Positions 49,430 to 60,700 of a stretch of 64,000 bases of DNA are shown piece after piece. The stretch is from contig CM041465.1 of the NCBI GenBank assembly GCA_023213395.1, positions 81,413,741 to 81,477,740 on the forward strand. Reading direction: 5' to 3'. The DNA is from Cycas panzhihuaensis. Lineage: Eukaryota > Cycadophyta. Numbering within the stretch: the stretch's first letter is position 1; the number at the start of each line of letters is the position of its first letter. The notes beneath the pieces are model-generated. The model was not told the origin of the DNA. It saw nothing but the letters and a program-made list of their open reading frames with translations, and made no database searches. The position numbers and the translations under genes were made by a program.

Positions 49430-50420
49430 CGTGCCCCCAAGGTATACTTCCCAATGGTGGGGGCATGGTAAAGGAAATCCTTTTCCTATTTATGGAGAAG
49501 ATCTTTTGCATCCATATGATGTTGCACCACCTACAAGTGGCCCATATGGGCAAAATCTAATTTTGCACCCTTCCATTCCATCCTCTTATTTTTTCTCTCA
49601 TGTTGCACCTTTATAAGGAAGTCAAGCCCCCTTCTAAGGCACCATCTCTCAAGCTCCTTTCTAACAAGGGGTGTATCCTCAAGGGGGGATGGGTCTGTCA
49701 TACCCATCTGCCTCTTTACAAATCCCTTTGAATGCGAGATTATCTCCTTCCCCCCAAATAGGAGGGAATCCATATCTCCCTTCGAACCAAGTCTCCTAAG
49801 GAGGATTCAAGTAACTTTGCCTACCTCTTCCTTCATCTTTCACCGATCTTATGATCCAACTAAGGGCGTGCCCCTTTTTGGATTATAGATCAACCCCTCT
49901 ATCCATTAAGGTGCTAAGAATTAACTTATCGCCTTACTCTCCTGAGGTTCCCAAATTCCATGGGACCTATTCGCAAGACCCAATGAAGCACACTAGGAGT
50001 TTTCCCATGGCGTGCATCGATTATTGTATGTATGACCATATCCTAATAAAACTCTTTCCACGGTCTCTCTAAGGCGATGCCCTTAAATGGTTCTATTATC
50101 TTCCCACATACTCTATTTACTTGTTCCAACAACTTGTTGATGAATTCGTCAATTATTTTGACATAGCTTGTCCTTTCGAAAGTGGAATAAAGGTTGTTGT
50201 CTCTTAAACAAGGTCACGATGAAACGAATCGTGACTTTATGAGACACTTCCATGATCTTCTCCACTCCACAAAGGCAACCTTGCCTGATGAGTTAAAGAG
50301 AGACCTCTTTATTAATGCCCTTGGCCCTGAAGTCCACATTGGCATCCTTAAGATGACGGTGACTACATACGACTCTTCTAAAGCCAAGTGTTTGGCTCTT
50401 GAGGCCATTAAGATCTAGGT
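49430..50420 (+). pseudogene. gypsy gag relic
   Basis: A proline/glycine-rich N-terminal part (49431-49616) is followed by the capsid region: PKFHGTYSQDP (about 49949), then a cysteine-containing helix and LIKLFPRSL (50040-50070), with the next block, ALKWFYYLPTYSI, in a shifted reading at about 50080-50120. These match the retrotransposon gag domain 'F.G...P...L..F...C..Y......L.LFP.SL.G.A..WF..LP..SI'. The frame 50194-50418 continues with LSLKQGHDETNRDFMRHF. No zinc knuckle is visible. Several stops make it non-functional. Confidence 0.8.
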
Positions 50421-51469
50421 GGGTCTCAAGAAGCCTCTTAGGTCCTCATAACGACATGAGGCATCTCCTCTATCTCGTGATAGAAAAAACCAATAGCCTC
50501 CTAGGTCTCTATCTCATCTAACAAAGAAGACCTTGGACCCCTTAACTTTCGCTATACGTTCTTTTGAATGTACCATGAAGGATCTTAAACTCTAAGTCCC
50601 TTCATCACCTACTTCTCACAAACCAGTCCACTAAGCTTCTCGACCCACACCCCTAAGGGTAGTAATACCTAGTCTTCTTAAACGAGAAAGCAAGATTCCT
50701 CCTTAGGGAAGAACTGGTGTTCCATCTATAGGGAATGCTTTCACGAAGCTGCCCTACAACGTGACTCTTCCTCTAAATGGGCATCTAGGCCCAAACTGGA
50801 CCAACCCGTCCACAAGGATCTTTTACCCAAATACGAGGAACGAGATCGCAACACTCAATAAAAATATAATTAAAACATAGGAAGATCCCCAAACCCTTAC
50901 CCCACATAAACTAAAGGGAAGGGTATAAGGAACTCTTATTTTTCTTCTGGTTCTCCTAACCACCGAACTCCTTCCCCTTTTTAATCTCAAAATAAGGGAA
51001 AGGAAGTCATTTAAATGCTTGAGACCACATTGTTATATGCCTTAACTTGGTCCCAAGCAACTAAAGAGGCAACTAGTACCTCTTCTTCCACTCCTCATCT
51101 TGATCCTCCTTTGGAAGTCCCTTCTCCAGAAATCCTTATGCTTCCCAAGACCATTATCGTGCACCCTGGTCATTACGATTTCCAAAGGGCACTTCCCCAA
51201 GCTACTGCAAAGGGGAAGCCCTTCTCCATCGTCGACAAGCTTCACACCATAGCCACGGGGATGTCCATGATGGACATCTTGAGAAGCTGTCTTGAGTAAC
51301 ACGCTTCTCTCTTAGAGACTTTGGGTTTAGCCAATGCCTTGGGTGTTGCCCCAAGCTACAAACCCATCATCTCTTTCAATCATAAGGATCTCCCCCTAGC
51401 CTATGAAAGGGAACGCCAATGACACTACCCCTTTACCATAACCATAGATACACTCGAATGCACCCTTTG

Positions 51470-51775
51470 AAGTACCGTTGTAGATAATGGTTCTTATGTC
51501 AATGCCATACCCTTGCACACCATGCAAGAGCTTGGTATATCGGCCCTCGAGCCAGTCCCATGGTGGTATCAAGGCTATGATGGTAGCGAAAAGACACCGT
51601 TGGGGTCAATTTCTATTCCTTTTACTCCCAGGGATAAAACTATCATTACCAACATTGTAGTCCTTGATGTAGACGTGGACTACAACCTCTTATTGGGATG
51701 CCCATGGCTTGACCAAATGAGAGTCGTGTCCTCATCTGAATGGAGGCAACTTAAGTTCGTCCATGAGGGATGAAT
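51470..51775 (+). pseudogene. gypsy aspartic protease relic
   Basis: The frame contains TVVDNGSYVNAIPLHTM, where VDNGS is the active-site block in the form (D-N-G-S) used by plant Tat/Athila-type elements. It is followed by YDGSEKTPLGSISIPF and DYNLLLGCPWLDQM, matching 'GFDG....LG.I.L.....' and 'Y..LLGRPW'. The protease would cut the gag-pol polyprotein. The open part stops at 51771-51773, and the D1 element interrupts the region before RT. Confidence 0.85.
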
Positions 51776-52148
51776 GAGAGCTATCCCCTAGGAGCCTCCT
51801 CCCATAAAACAACCCCATCATCTTTTTCAAGCGGTTTGCAACTAGGTGAAGGGTAATAAGGGCCCTTCCACCCATGCCTCCACTTGTTCTATCAACATTC
51901 CTGGTTTGCCTTATCTAGAAGAAGGCCCTTCTCCTTCTTCCCTAAACGTTATCGGTTTCACCCCTATTGGTGTAGGGAGTTATGGGTGCTTCACTGTGCT
52001 TAGCAACAATGAGTCTGATGGTGAAGATGAGGACCTCCCTCATCCCATATCCCTCCTAAACATGAGTAGGCGTCACTCTCTCTGCTTCAGGTCCTAAGCT
52101 AGAACCTCTTCCATTAAGGATTCTAGTCCTCCTCTTGATTCACACATC

Positions 52149-52153
52149 ATTGA
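52149..52153. other. target-site duplication of D1, left copy
   Basis: ATTGA, identical to 55153-55157 on the other side of D1. A 5-bp duplication is usual for LTR elements. Confidence 0.9.
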
Positions 52154-52374
52154 TGTTAGGAAATAGACCTGCAATAAGATATTTACAAATAGAATAGAAC
52201 ACCTCCATAGGATCAAACGGTACCCTTAAGGTACCTCAAATTATATTAACAAAACATCCTTACAACAACATTCAATATGATACACTATATTATGTATTTA
52301 TAATACAAGTCATGATGGAAGAGTAGGACCCACTTGCATGTGAGATAAATCAAATGTGCATTAATATTCCAACA
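52154..52374 (-). repeat. D1 3' LTR
   Basis: 221 bp, TGTTAGG...CCAACA as seen on the plus strand. Same length as the partner at 54932-55152, with 14 differences by eye and no gaps. Confidence 0.95.
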
Positions 52375-52388
52375 CTCCCCCTTAATGC
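52375..52388 (-). other. D1 polypurine tract
   Basis: Minus strand GCATTAAGGGGGAG, directly before the 3' LTR start TGTTGGAATATT. Confidence 0.85.
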
Positions 52389-52397
52389 ACATTTGGA

Positions 52398-53581
52398 TCA
52401 TTTGTACTTGTAACGCCTTGTCCTTGGAAGTGTCTTGAAAATGATGTCTTCAACTTGATTCTTGTCTTCAAACTTGTAGTGATGTCTTTATTGTAGAATG
52501 ATGTCTTCATTTTGATTTGCGTCTTCAATTATGTACTGATGTCTTTGTAGGATGATGTCCTCAACTTGATTTCTATCTTCAATTATGTAGTGATGATGTT
52601 GATGTAGCAACTCTAGCAAGTGAAAATCATGATTCTTCATTGTGCCTAGTCTAGTTTGATTTTGATGTAGATCCTGTAAATAACCATCTTCAATCACAAC
52701 TTGCCTGTCATTATTATCTTGTATAAACTTTTGAACACTATGTACAATAGTGATTTCTTCAACCTTAGGAGTGGAATCTTGATCAACTTGCATACTATTT
52801 GAACTTGAAACAATGCTCAAAGAAGAAATATCATTCAAACTTGAATCAATACTCAAAGTAGGAATATCATCAATATAAGACTCGTCCTTTACAGAACCAT
52901 CGGATTCATATTCAATCTCTATTGAAATCATGTTGTCATCTATATAAACGTTTATCAACTCATCACTTTCAATGTCTTCATTAATAGTTGTAGTCTCATC
53001 AATACATTCAACCATCATTTCTTTACATTTAGTAGAAGTTTCATTAGTACTCATACATTCTTCATCCTAACATATCATTTCATTAGTGTTGATGATATTT
53101 TCTTCATCCATTGTACCTGTACCATAACTAACCTTAATTACTTTTTCAATCATTCGTTGTGTCTCTCCAGGAGTTTGTTCAAATACTTCCCTTAGAAAAT
53201 CTCAAGCTTCTTTAGCATTACTTGCATATAGAATCATAGGAATGACAAAATGGAATTTGGAAGGAAGATCAACCTCATTGAATACAGCACGAATCATAAT
53301 GAATGCTTTTCTTTCTTCTCAAGAATTTCCTTTTCTTCTTCATCATTAGGGATATCATATTCATCAGTAACAGTCTTCCACAAACCTCTAGTTATGAATA
53401 GACATCTTATTTTAATTGTCCAAAAGAAGTAGTCTTCACCATTATACTTAGGTATTGGAAGAAATAAATCCTTCAAGTAATATTCATTTATTTCAGGAAC
53501 ATACATAACCACATCATTCTCTTCCATGATTATAAATGCCATCTCTAAACAATGTGTCACTTTTTTAATCAACAAACTCAC
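52398..53581 (-). pseudogene. D1 gag, decayed
   Basis: The only protein of D1, about 394 codons. The N-terminal part (53581-53294) holds IPKYNGEDYFFWTIKIRCLF and RGLWKTV, the DUF4219/copia gag start. After one frameshift near 53300, a conserved stretch FHFVIPMILYASNAKEA follows, then DFLREVFEQTPGETQRM, like 'NAKEAWD.L...F'; a stop replaces the expected W. The acidic middle (53054-52600) is followed by three tandem copies of a unit reading HQYIIEDANQNEDIIL. The original end, after one more stop, is a basic tail LPRTRRYKYK with its stop codon at 52398-52400, 10 bases from the polypurine tract. Three in-frame stops and one frameshift in all. Confidence 0.85.
52443..52605 (-). repeat. tandem repeat in D1 gag C-terminus
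   Basis: Three units of about 52-57 bp, each with GATGTC.TCA.CTTGAT and TCTTCAA.T.TGTA.TGATG on the plus strand. In the gag frame each unit gives [RH]H.Y..ED.NQ.EDII[LF]. The third unit lies behind an in-frame stop. Confidence 0.75.
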
Positions 53582-54919
53582 TTAACATTGGTAACTTGCT
53601 CATTAATCATACTCACCAAATTCTCTCATATCTCATATCTTTCACATCATTGACTTTATCCTCACATCATTACCTTTCACATATCACCAATCAACCACGT
53701 AGAATCAAAACACTCACTTCATCAAATGAATGCCTCATAAATCTCACAATGATCATACATGTCATATGTCGCTACCAAGACACACACTTTACTTGATTGT
53801 CCGAAACATATAACTCATGCCATTACACTATTTAATAATTTTACTTCCTTGCAACTCAGGTATCTTCAATAAGAAACTCATCGTTCTTTGTCCATTCAAT
53901 CAACTAGAATGCATCATCAAACATCCCTAATCTCATCCTCAAAACATGCCCAATAATTGCCCAATCTTGTCATGTTAACCTCACATGCAACAAGCATCTC
54001 ATCGCCTCATACCACTATCTTTCTTGCCCTCAAATTAGTCTTATCATTCCCATAAAGTCCCTTCACATAAATCATATTCCAAGGAGCACTAAATCACCAT
54101 ATTCTACCTAACTCATTCATGCAAACACATGTAATGTCGCTTCATCACCATACTATGTCATCATCACAATGGCTCTCTCATATGAACACATGTAAGAAGG
54201 CACTTAATTTTCCATTAAACAATTACCATCATACACTTTAAATCACCAATGGAGTGCCAAATATCACTACTTTGTCACCAATTAAGAGTACAAAACACTT
54301 ATATCACCTCATTACCATTGCCTCATTCATGTCACCATATCAATATGAAACCCTTAAATTCCCAAAAACTTATTTCTGAAAAAACGTATAGCCCAAAAAT
54401 ACATAAAATATAGATGGAAATGATGCCCTTTGAAATACAATTCCAACAATTTAGATAAAATTGAATTATGATATCTAGATCAAAAGTTATGCTCCTTTTA
54501 AGAATTTCATAATTAGGGTTTCTAGGGGTTATAATAGTACCTTCTGATAAACTACTAATAACATTTTATTTTGAACTCTTATGAACCTCAAACCACTTCC
54601 ATTAGAAAGTGAATTCAAAAACTCACAGAATAAAGAAAAACTTGAGGTCATTTGGATACCTGTAGCTAAAGTTATGGCTCTTTGAAGTTGAGGTTGCAAA
54701 TCTGTCCCAAAAATATGGCGACAGAAAAATAGCAGGCTGAAATTAATTTTGCTGCAATTTTTACATTTTCACCTCAAAATCTATAGTGCAACCACTCAAA
54801 TTTTATAGAAGGAGCTATTTTGTCTCAATTTTGCCATTACGTTTCAAAAATTTCAACGTTATGACATCTCCCAAATCACTGCTCTAATACCGAACAAAAA
54901 CACCTCTCTCAACTTAGGC
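53582..54919 (-). other. D1 leader, non-coding
   Basis: Between the primer site and the gag start. No ORF or known motif. A second copy of the primer-site core, GCTCTAATACC, lies at 54881-54891, 39 bases from the real one. Confidence 0.6.
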
Positions 54920-54931
54920 GCTCTAATACCA
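54920..54931 (-). other. D1 primer-binding site
   Basis: Minus strand TGGTATTAGAGC, directly after the 5' LTR. It differs at one base (T for C) from the site complementary to plant initiator-methionine tRNA. Confidence 0.9.
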
Positions 54932-55152
54932 TGTTGGAAAATAGACCTGCAATAAGACATTGGCAAATAGAATAGAACACCTCCACAGGATCAAATGGTA
55001 CCCTTAAGGTACATCAAATTATATTAACAAAACATCCTTACAACAACATTTAATATGATACACTATATTGTGTATTTATAATACAAGTAATGATGGAAGA
55101 GTATGACCCACTTGCATGTGGGACAAATCAAATGTGCATTAATATTCCAACA
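54932..55152 (-). repeat. D1 5' LTR
   Basis: 221 bp, TGTTGGAAAAT...ATTCCAACA on the plus strand. Partner of 52154-52374. The right-hand target duplication ATTGA follows at 55153-55157. Confidence 0.95.
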
Positions 55153-55819
55153 ATTGATTCTATCTCTCATGTGATCTCTAGTATCACTTCATCTTCTACT
55201 TCATTGCCCCCAATAGGTGATGAGACGAGGAAAACTCTTATCACCTATCATAAGAGGTCACCCTTTGACTCTTCTATAAAGTCCCTTGAGTATATAGAGT
55301 GGTGGGTCGACCACTATGGTCCCATCACTCCTTCTACTCCTTATCTCTCATCTTCTTGAAGTGTGATCATCCATGGGATAGATTGCTTCAAGGATGATGA
55401 GGCCTTACTAGAGCACCTAGTAAGCTCTACACCCAATCTCCCTCTTGGTCACCATAGACTGGGTCACCAGAAGATCTTAGCCATTGGGTCACCTCTAACT
55501 AATCTAAACCCATCCTCTTCTTCTTTTCCCCCTCCTATTGACTGAGCCCCCCTTTACTTCAAGGAAGGGAATGCCATATTCTTGGGGGAAATCAAAGACA
55601 TCATCCTTGCTCTTAGTAAAGGCATCAAGGTGGGAGAAAAATGTTCTCTTAGGAAAATGAATGAGTACACCCTTCTCTTCCAAGAATTCTGTGATGCTTT
55701 TATAAGGGACTACTTTGATATAAAGGGAATAGACACTTCTATTGTTACCCACAACCTAACTACCATTCTAGGTGCTCACCCCATGCAACAAAATCAATGT
55801 CCTCTTCACTGAAAACTTT

Positions 55820-56560
55820 TAATTGTAGTGAAGATGAAAGTTAAGAAACTCTTAGATGTGAGGTTAATCACTTCCATCGACTACCCCAAGTGGGTGTCTA
55901 ATATCGTTCATATTGCTAAAAAGAATGAGACGATTAGGATATGCGTTGACTTTCGTGACATCAATAATGCATGTCCTAGGGATAACTTTCCTCTCCCCTT
56001 TATTGATCAAATCATTGATCGAATGACTAGATTTGAATTCATATCCTTAATGGACAACTTCTCAGGATATAACCAAATCTAAATCTCCCCTGAAAAACAC
56101 CATAAAATTGCCTTTACCACTCCATGGGGCACCTTTACCTATAGGGAAATGCCCTTTGGGATTAAAAATATAGGCGCCACTTATCAAAGGGCGATGCAAT
56201 TTGTCTTTCACAACCTCATTAATGAAACCCTTAAGGTTTTCATGAATAGCATGATGGGCCTCTCCCGTATTAGGGCTCACCATGCTAGTGATTTGCGAGC
56301 CATCTTCACCCGATGTCGTATATACTATATAAGCCTAAACCCTCTTAAATATCTGTTTGCCATGATAGCTGGCAAACTCCTTGGTTTCCTTGTTTTGAAA
56401 TAAGGAATCCAAATCGACCCTGACAAAGTCAAGGCCATCCTTGACATGCCTCCTCCTAAGACCCAACGATAAATCAAGTTGTTCTTGGGTAGATTGGGCT
56501 TCCTTAGGCATTTCTTGGTGAACTTCGCCATAAACATAAAACCCCTCACAAACTTATTGA
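55820..56560 (+). pseudogene. gypsy reverse transcriptase relic
   Basis: Nearly the whole RT domain is readable. VKKLLDVRLITSIDYPKWVS and CVDFRDINNACPRDNFPLP come first, then LMDNFSGYNQI with the first catalytic D. TTPWGTFTYREMPFGIKN is the 'T.WG.F.Y..MPFGL.N' block. The YVDD site is replaced by FMNS (about 56240), so both catalytic aspartates are lost. After two further stops it continues to IQIDPDKVKAI and KLFLGRLGFLRHFL (connection region). The form DFRD.N.ACP is typical of Tat-lineage gypsy elements. Confidence 0.9.
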
Positions 56561-56599
56561 AGATAGGGGTCCCGTTTGTTTAGTCTCTAAAGGCCCATG

Positions 56600-56945
56600 A
56601 TGCTTTCAAGGAGCTTAAGAGAGCTCTAGCTTCTGCTCTGACTTTGCCCTCCCTCTCTTTAATAGGCCCTTCATCCTTTATACCATAGCCACTAATGAAT
56701 CCTTGGGTGTCATGCTTTCCCAGGAGGATGACTCAAGAACCGAGAGAGCCATTTACTTCATCAGTTGCACCCTAGTTGTTGTTGAGCTTAATTACTTTAC
56801 TGCCAAGAAAAAATGCTGCTCCTTGGTGAATGCTGCTAAGAAGTTCAGGTATTACTTACTTGGAAACACTACTCGAGTGATCGTTCAATCTGATCCCTTG
56901 AGGTATCTGCTAACTTGATCTGACCTGGTAAGTAGGACTAAAAAG
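56600..56945 (+). pseudogene. gypsy RNase H relic
   Basis: Follows RT directly. AFKELKRALASALTL leads in; then, after a frame change, an open frame (56703-56918) with GVMLSQEDDSRTERAIYFIS and AAKKFRYYLLGNTTRVIVQSD followed by PLRYLLT. These match 'GAVL.QE.......YY.S..L' and 'A..KLRHY......V.V..D..PL..LL'. No second RNase H is seen between here and the integrase. Confidence 0.85.
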
Positions 56946-57199
56946 TGGGACATCCTCCTTTAGGAATTTGATCTCTAAATCGTTAATAGGAAATCAAAGA
57001 AGGGGATGGTGGTTATTAAACAATGAGTTGACACCCCCATCCCAAACTCTCCTAGTTATCTTGTTGATGATTCCTTGCCTGGTGAACCCATTCTTGCTAT
57101 TTAGAACTCATCCCCCCATCTATTGACTGATAGGAAGTGGTATGGGGATATTGCATGATACCTTACACAGTGGAAGTATCACCCCAATGTGAAAAAAAA

Positions 57200-57329
57200 G
57201 ATTAGGTTCTATATTTGGGGTACTTATAGGCAGTACTTCCTCATGGAATAGGTGTTGTATAAGAGGTCTTTCGATGGGATCCTTCTCTACTGCATCCATC
57301 CTAACGAGGTAGGTCAAATACTTCGTGAA
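57200..57329 (+). pseudogene. gypsy integrase N-terminal part, cut by D2
   Basis: Reads YRQYFLME.VLYKRSFDGIL and HPNEVGQILRE, the segment before the zinc finger of gypsy integrases ('Y...DG.LYKR...G.LL.C....E...IL.E.H'). The reading stops at the D2 LTR (57330) and resumes at 62869. Confidence 0.8.
57325..57329. other. target-site duplication of D2, left copy
   Basis: GTGAA, matched by GTAAA at 62869-62873 with one A/G difference, explained by later mutation. Confidence 0.75.
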
Positions 57330-57734
57330 TGAAGGAATATATACTAGCAGGAGAACAAGGCAGAACATATATCAAATAACCATAAACCAATATTGCATCA
57401 ATACATCAATGTATCATAATCACAATAGCATAAACACATGAAATCCTTGTTGTTCAATCTATTGTAGTAGAAATGAGCATTACAAATCTCTCAAAAGAAG
57501 GCGGTGTCTAAAGACACCAGGGTTGTACACCCCATAATATAAATAGTTTTGGCGGAGAAGGGAAACTCCTCAACCCTTGAATTCAAATTAATAATAAAAT
57601 AATGTAACTTAACTCCAATAAACTAACTCAACTTACCTTAACTTACCTTGACATGTTGAGCATCACATGTCTAAATTGAGATGCACAATCCTGGTAGGTA
57701 AGAGGGAGTTGAGTGATGACATTACACTCCAACA
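57330..57734 (-). repeat. D2 3' LTR
   Basis: 405 bp, TGAAGGAATAT...CTCCAACA on the plus strand. Same length as the partner at 62464-62868, with 18 differences by eye, 16 of them transitions. Confidence 0.95.
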
Positions 57735-57748
57735 TTCTTCCCCTTAAT
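57735..57748 (-). other. D2 polypurine tract
   Basis: Minus strand ACATTAAGGGGAAGAA-type sequence directly before the 3' LTR start TGTTGGAGTG. Confidence 0.8.
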
Positions 57749-58492
57749 GTCAGCACGAACACTTGTATCTTTTCCTTGAACTTATGGAACTGGTACTTGA
57801 AAAAAACTTTGAAGTTCTGATCTTGATCTTTATCAACTCTTCTCACCCTTATAGCCATATATGTCTCTTTATCATGGAATGATGTAGAAAAACTATAAGT
57901 AGATGAAACTCGATTCAAATATAAATGAATAGCTGTAATTTTGACTTTGTCAATTGGAACATTAAGAAGGCTTTAAACTTGAACTTTTGTAATCTTTATG
58001 CTTTGAACAACTATCATATCATCAGGTTCATTATTTATCATATCATCAGATTCATTCTTCATTATGTCATAAGATTCATCTTCATTCTCCCCCTCAAATG
58101 GAGGATCAAATCCTTGTGCAACAAGGTGGTCCTACATTTGATCTGAATCTTCATGGGTGTTGTCGTCATGATCTACCTGTTCTGTTACCTATCTCACATG
58201 CTCATCAAAAATTTCATTAAATACATGGAGGGTTATCTCCCCCATAAGTAGAAATGAATACATTCCAAACCGATTTAGAAGTTGTTAATTCAGAAACTAG
58301 TGAAAAAACATCATCAGTCATAGTGCAAAATAATAAACCTAACACTTCATTATCTTTTCTAAAATCTTTTTTAATGCTAACATCATAATCATGTTATAAA
58401 TATTTCCACAAATCATGTTCAATAAAATAGTTTCTCATAGTGTTATGCCATTGTGCAAAATTTTGGCCATCAAAAATAGGGAATTGAGTCAT
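57735..58492 (-). pseudogene. D2 gag, decayed
   Basis: Minus-strand frame starting MTQFPIFDGQNFAQWHNTM at 58492, followed by NYFIEHDLWKYL and a SVWNVFISTYGGD block, the copia gag signature 'F.G.N...W...M......LW' and 'VW..L...Y'. An acidic part with repeated ESDD/EPDD (near 58050) and a basic part ending FHKFKEKIQVF follow; the frame runs on into the LTR. At least three stops and one frameshift. About 253 codons upstream of the LTR. It is the only retroelement protein in D2. Confidence 0.85.
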
Positions 58493-59940
58493 TTTATCAA
58501 ATAACTTTAGTATGTAGAATGAATATGCTTTAACAAGTTAAAATATCAATAAATCAATGAATATATATGATTTTAAATGCCCTTTAGAAAGTCAATCAAC
58601 TAGGCATAATAAGGAAAGAATCTCTTTTTTTTTTTTTTTTTGTAATGATAAAAGAACTTTTCAATATAGGTACATCTTTCAAATAAACTTTGAGATGAAG
58701 TGAATATAAGAGCATATATAAAGATTTTTTGCCTTGATAATAATGTAAAATGCAGAAAATGAAATATATAAAAGTATTTTTCACTTTGAAAAAATAACAA
58801 TATAAAGAAATTTTTAATAAAAAATTAATATGCTCCTTAAAAGAAGGTTTGAATGATAACCTTAGGTTTGAGGGATTCAAAAGTATATTAAATGATATCA
58901 GAATAATATAAAACTTTACGAGTATAAAGATAAATAAAATGTGAACCCAACGAAACTGACCGTTCTGAAAACAGGTTCCCAGAAATCAAGGTTTAGTGAA
59001 TCAAAGCTGCATGCCTTGTTTTGAGGCTAAACAAGAGCAGGGGGTCAAAATGCTAATAAAATACTTATAGAATGCTGTAAGGTGATCAAATATTGTTTAT
59101 AAAATTATTCAATATACTTTTAATTAAAAATTTTTGAAAAACTATATTAAAAAATGTGTAAAAATAGCAGATTTGAGGCAATAAGGTACCTCAACTTTGA
59201 ATGATTTGAAAATCAAGAAAAATATGTTAAAATGTATAAAACATTATGTCAAATCGAAGAGAATTGAGTTAGCTTCCCAACAAAACTAATGGAATTAAAA
59301 TCTGATACAAAATAAAGAAGTAAATATAGCAAAAATGGTAATAGGTGTCTTTATGTAAAATGTTAAGAAATAAGTTAAAAACAACTAAATTCCCACTTTT
59401 AGCGATTAAAATACTAATGAAAATGAAATTAAAAAAAAAAAAAAAAAGTAAGAAGTGGGTATTGAAGTTTATAGAAAGTAGATTGCTATAGAAGAAATCT
59501 GAGCAGAAAGCAATTTACCAGTAATAAATTACAGCCAGTTCTAAAAGTGATTTTGTTAAAAGTGTGTAAAAGGTTAAAATTTTGAATGTCTGATGTTAAA
59601 TTGACCAAAATGGGGTTAAATCTACACCAAATTGGTCATATGACTAGTCAAAATTGGTGTACAGAAAATTTTTGATCTAATGAAATAAATTTTGTCTGAA
59701 ACTGATGCTCCAGCAAAGAGTTATGTCAAAAAAGCGCTAATAACCTTATAAAAAAATAAAAAATTAAAAAAAATAAAAATGAAAACGTTTATAAAAACAT
59801 GAAAAACCTTTTTTTGGAAGTAACTAGCAGTCACGTGATGGTGAAATGGGACCGGGGGCTGAAAGTGGAATGGGATTAAACCCTTTAAACCCCAAATTTG
59901 AAAAATTATACAATTAAATCTAATTTTTAAAAACTTGATG
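58493..59940 (-). other. D2 leader, gag-proximal part, no gene
   Basis: AT-rich, no coding frame in either strand. Contains a T tract at about 58623-58641 and an A tract at 59429-59446 (plus-strand reading). Confidence 0.5.
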
Positions 59941-59959
59941 TTAAACATTATATATAAAA

Positions 59960-60700
59960 AAACACAAAAAACGGCTGCCGCTATGAATGAAGCTAGGCAC
60001 CGATGCAAGCAGCAAGCTACGCTGCGAATAAGTTAGACGCCAAGTCAGGCTTAATAACCAATGAATAATAAATATACTATATCTATAAAAAATGAAACTT
60101 TGCCAATAATAAAACTTCATGCACCTACAGATGCTATTACGCATGCAAATGCTGTTAATGCTACGCGTTAATCACTGTCAGTTGCGCTATTATCAATGTG
60201 CCTATGTTGTGTTAGCTGCACGCCAAAGATATATATAAAATGAAAGATAAAGATATATATAAAATGAAAGATAAACACTATATATATAAAATGAAACCGG
60301 CTGCGCCAAGCACGGCTAATGCTGTTATTAAATGTTGCTAATGATGCTACGCTAGCTGCGCGCCTGCGTATTTATTGTTATTAAATACTGCTAATGATGA
60401 TGGGATTCAAGTTAGTGCTACATATTGTTATTATTATTATTATGTATTGTAGACGTGATTCAAGTTAATGCGGTGTATTGTTATTATGTATTGCAGACGG
60501 GGTTGAGGAGAGCGAGTGCAGCGCTGTTATTAATGAGTGCACCTATTAACTGCACAGAGGCTGTTATCAATGTGCCTAGCTGCGAGTCGAAGTTGTATGC
60601 AGGTGAGTAGAGGTGTGTTCCACCATTATAAGCAGAACTCACGCCACCACCATTATGAGCACACCACCGTTATGAGCACGCTGAGGAACGACTGAGACTC
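59960..60700. repeat. GC-richer mosaic of short repeats inside D2
   Basis: Base composition changes sharply, and CG dinucleotides are frequent (GCTACGC, GCTGCGC). Short motifs recur: GCTGTTATTAA and GCTAATGATG; TTATCAATGTGCCTA (near 60190 and 60563); three head-to-tail copies of AAAGATATATATAAAATG (60225-60296, the third imperfect); a TTCAAGTTA.TGC...TATTGTTATTA unit twice (60408-60495); and CCACCATTATGAGCA-like units three times (60618-60680). Confidence 0.7.

Larger units (their letters stand above)
52154..55152 (-). mobile_element. D1: complete gag-only copia-type LTR element
   Basis: A 2999-bp element inserted between protease and RT of the plus-strand gypsy element, in the opposite orientation. 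Parts in sense order (minus strand): 5' LTR 54932-55152, primer site 54920-54931, a ~1.35 kb leader without ORF, gag 53581-52398, polypurine tract 52388-52375, 3' LTR 52374-52154. Exact duplication ATTGA on both sides. No protease, integrase, RT or RNase H motif fits in or is seen, so it would depend on enzymes from another copia element. This matches the terminal-repeat gag (TR-GAG) type described in plants. Confidence 0.9.

Noticed and set aside
58596-58880. Minus-strand frames of 94 and 66 codons ending in lysine runs.
   Set aside because: Generated by the T tract at 58623-58641 and AT-rich sequence in the D2 leader.
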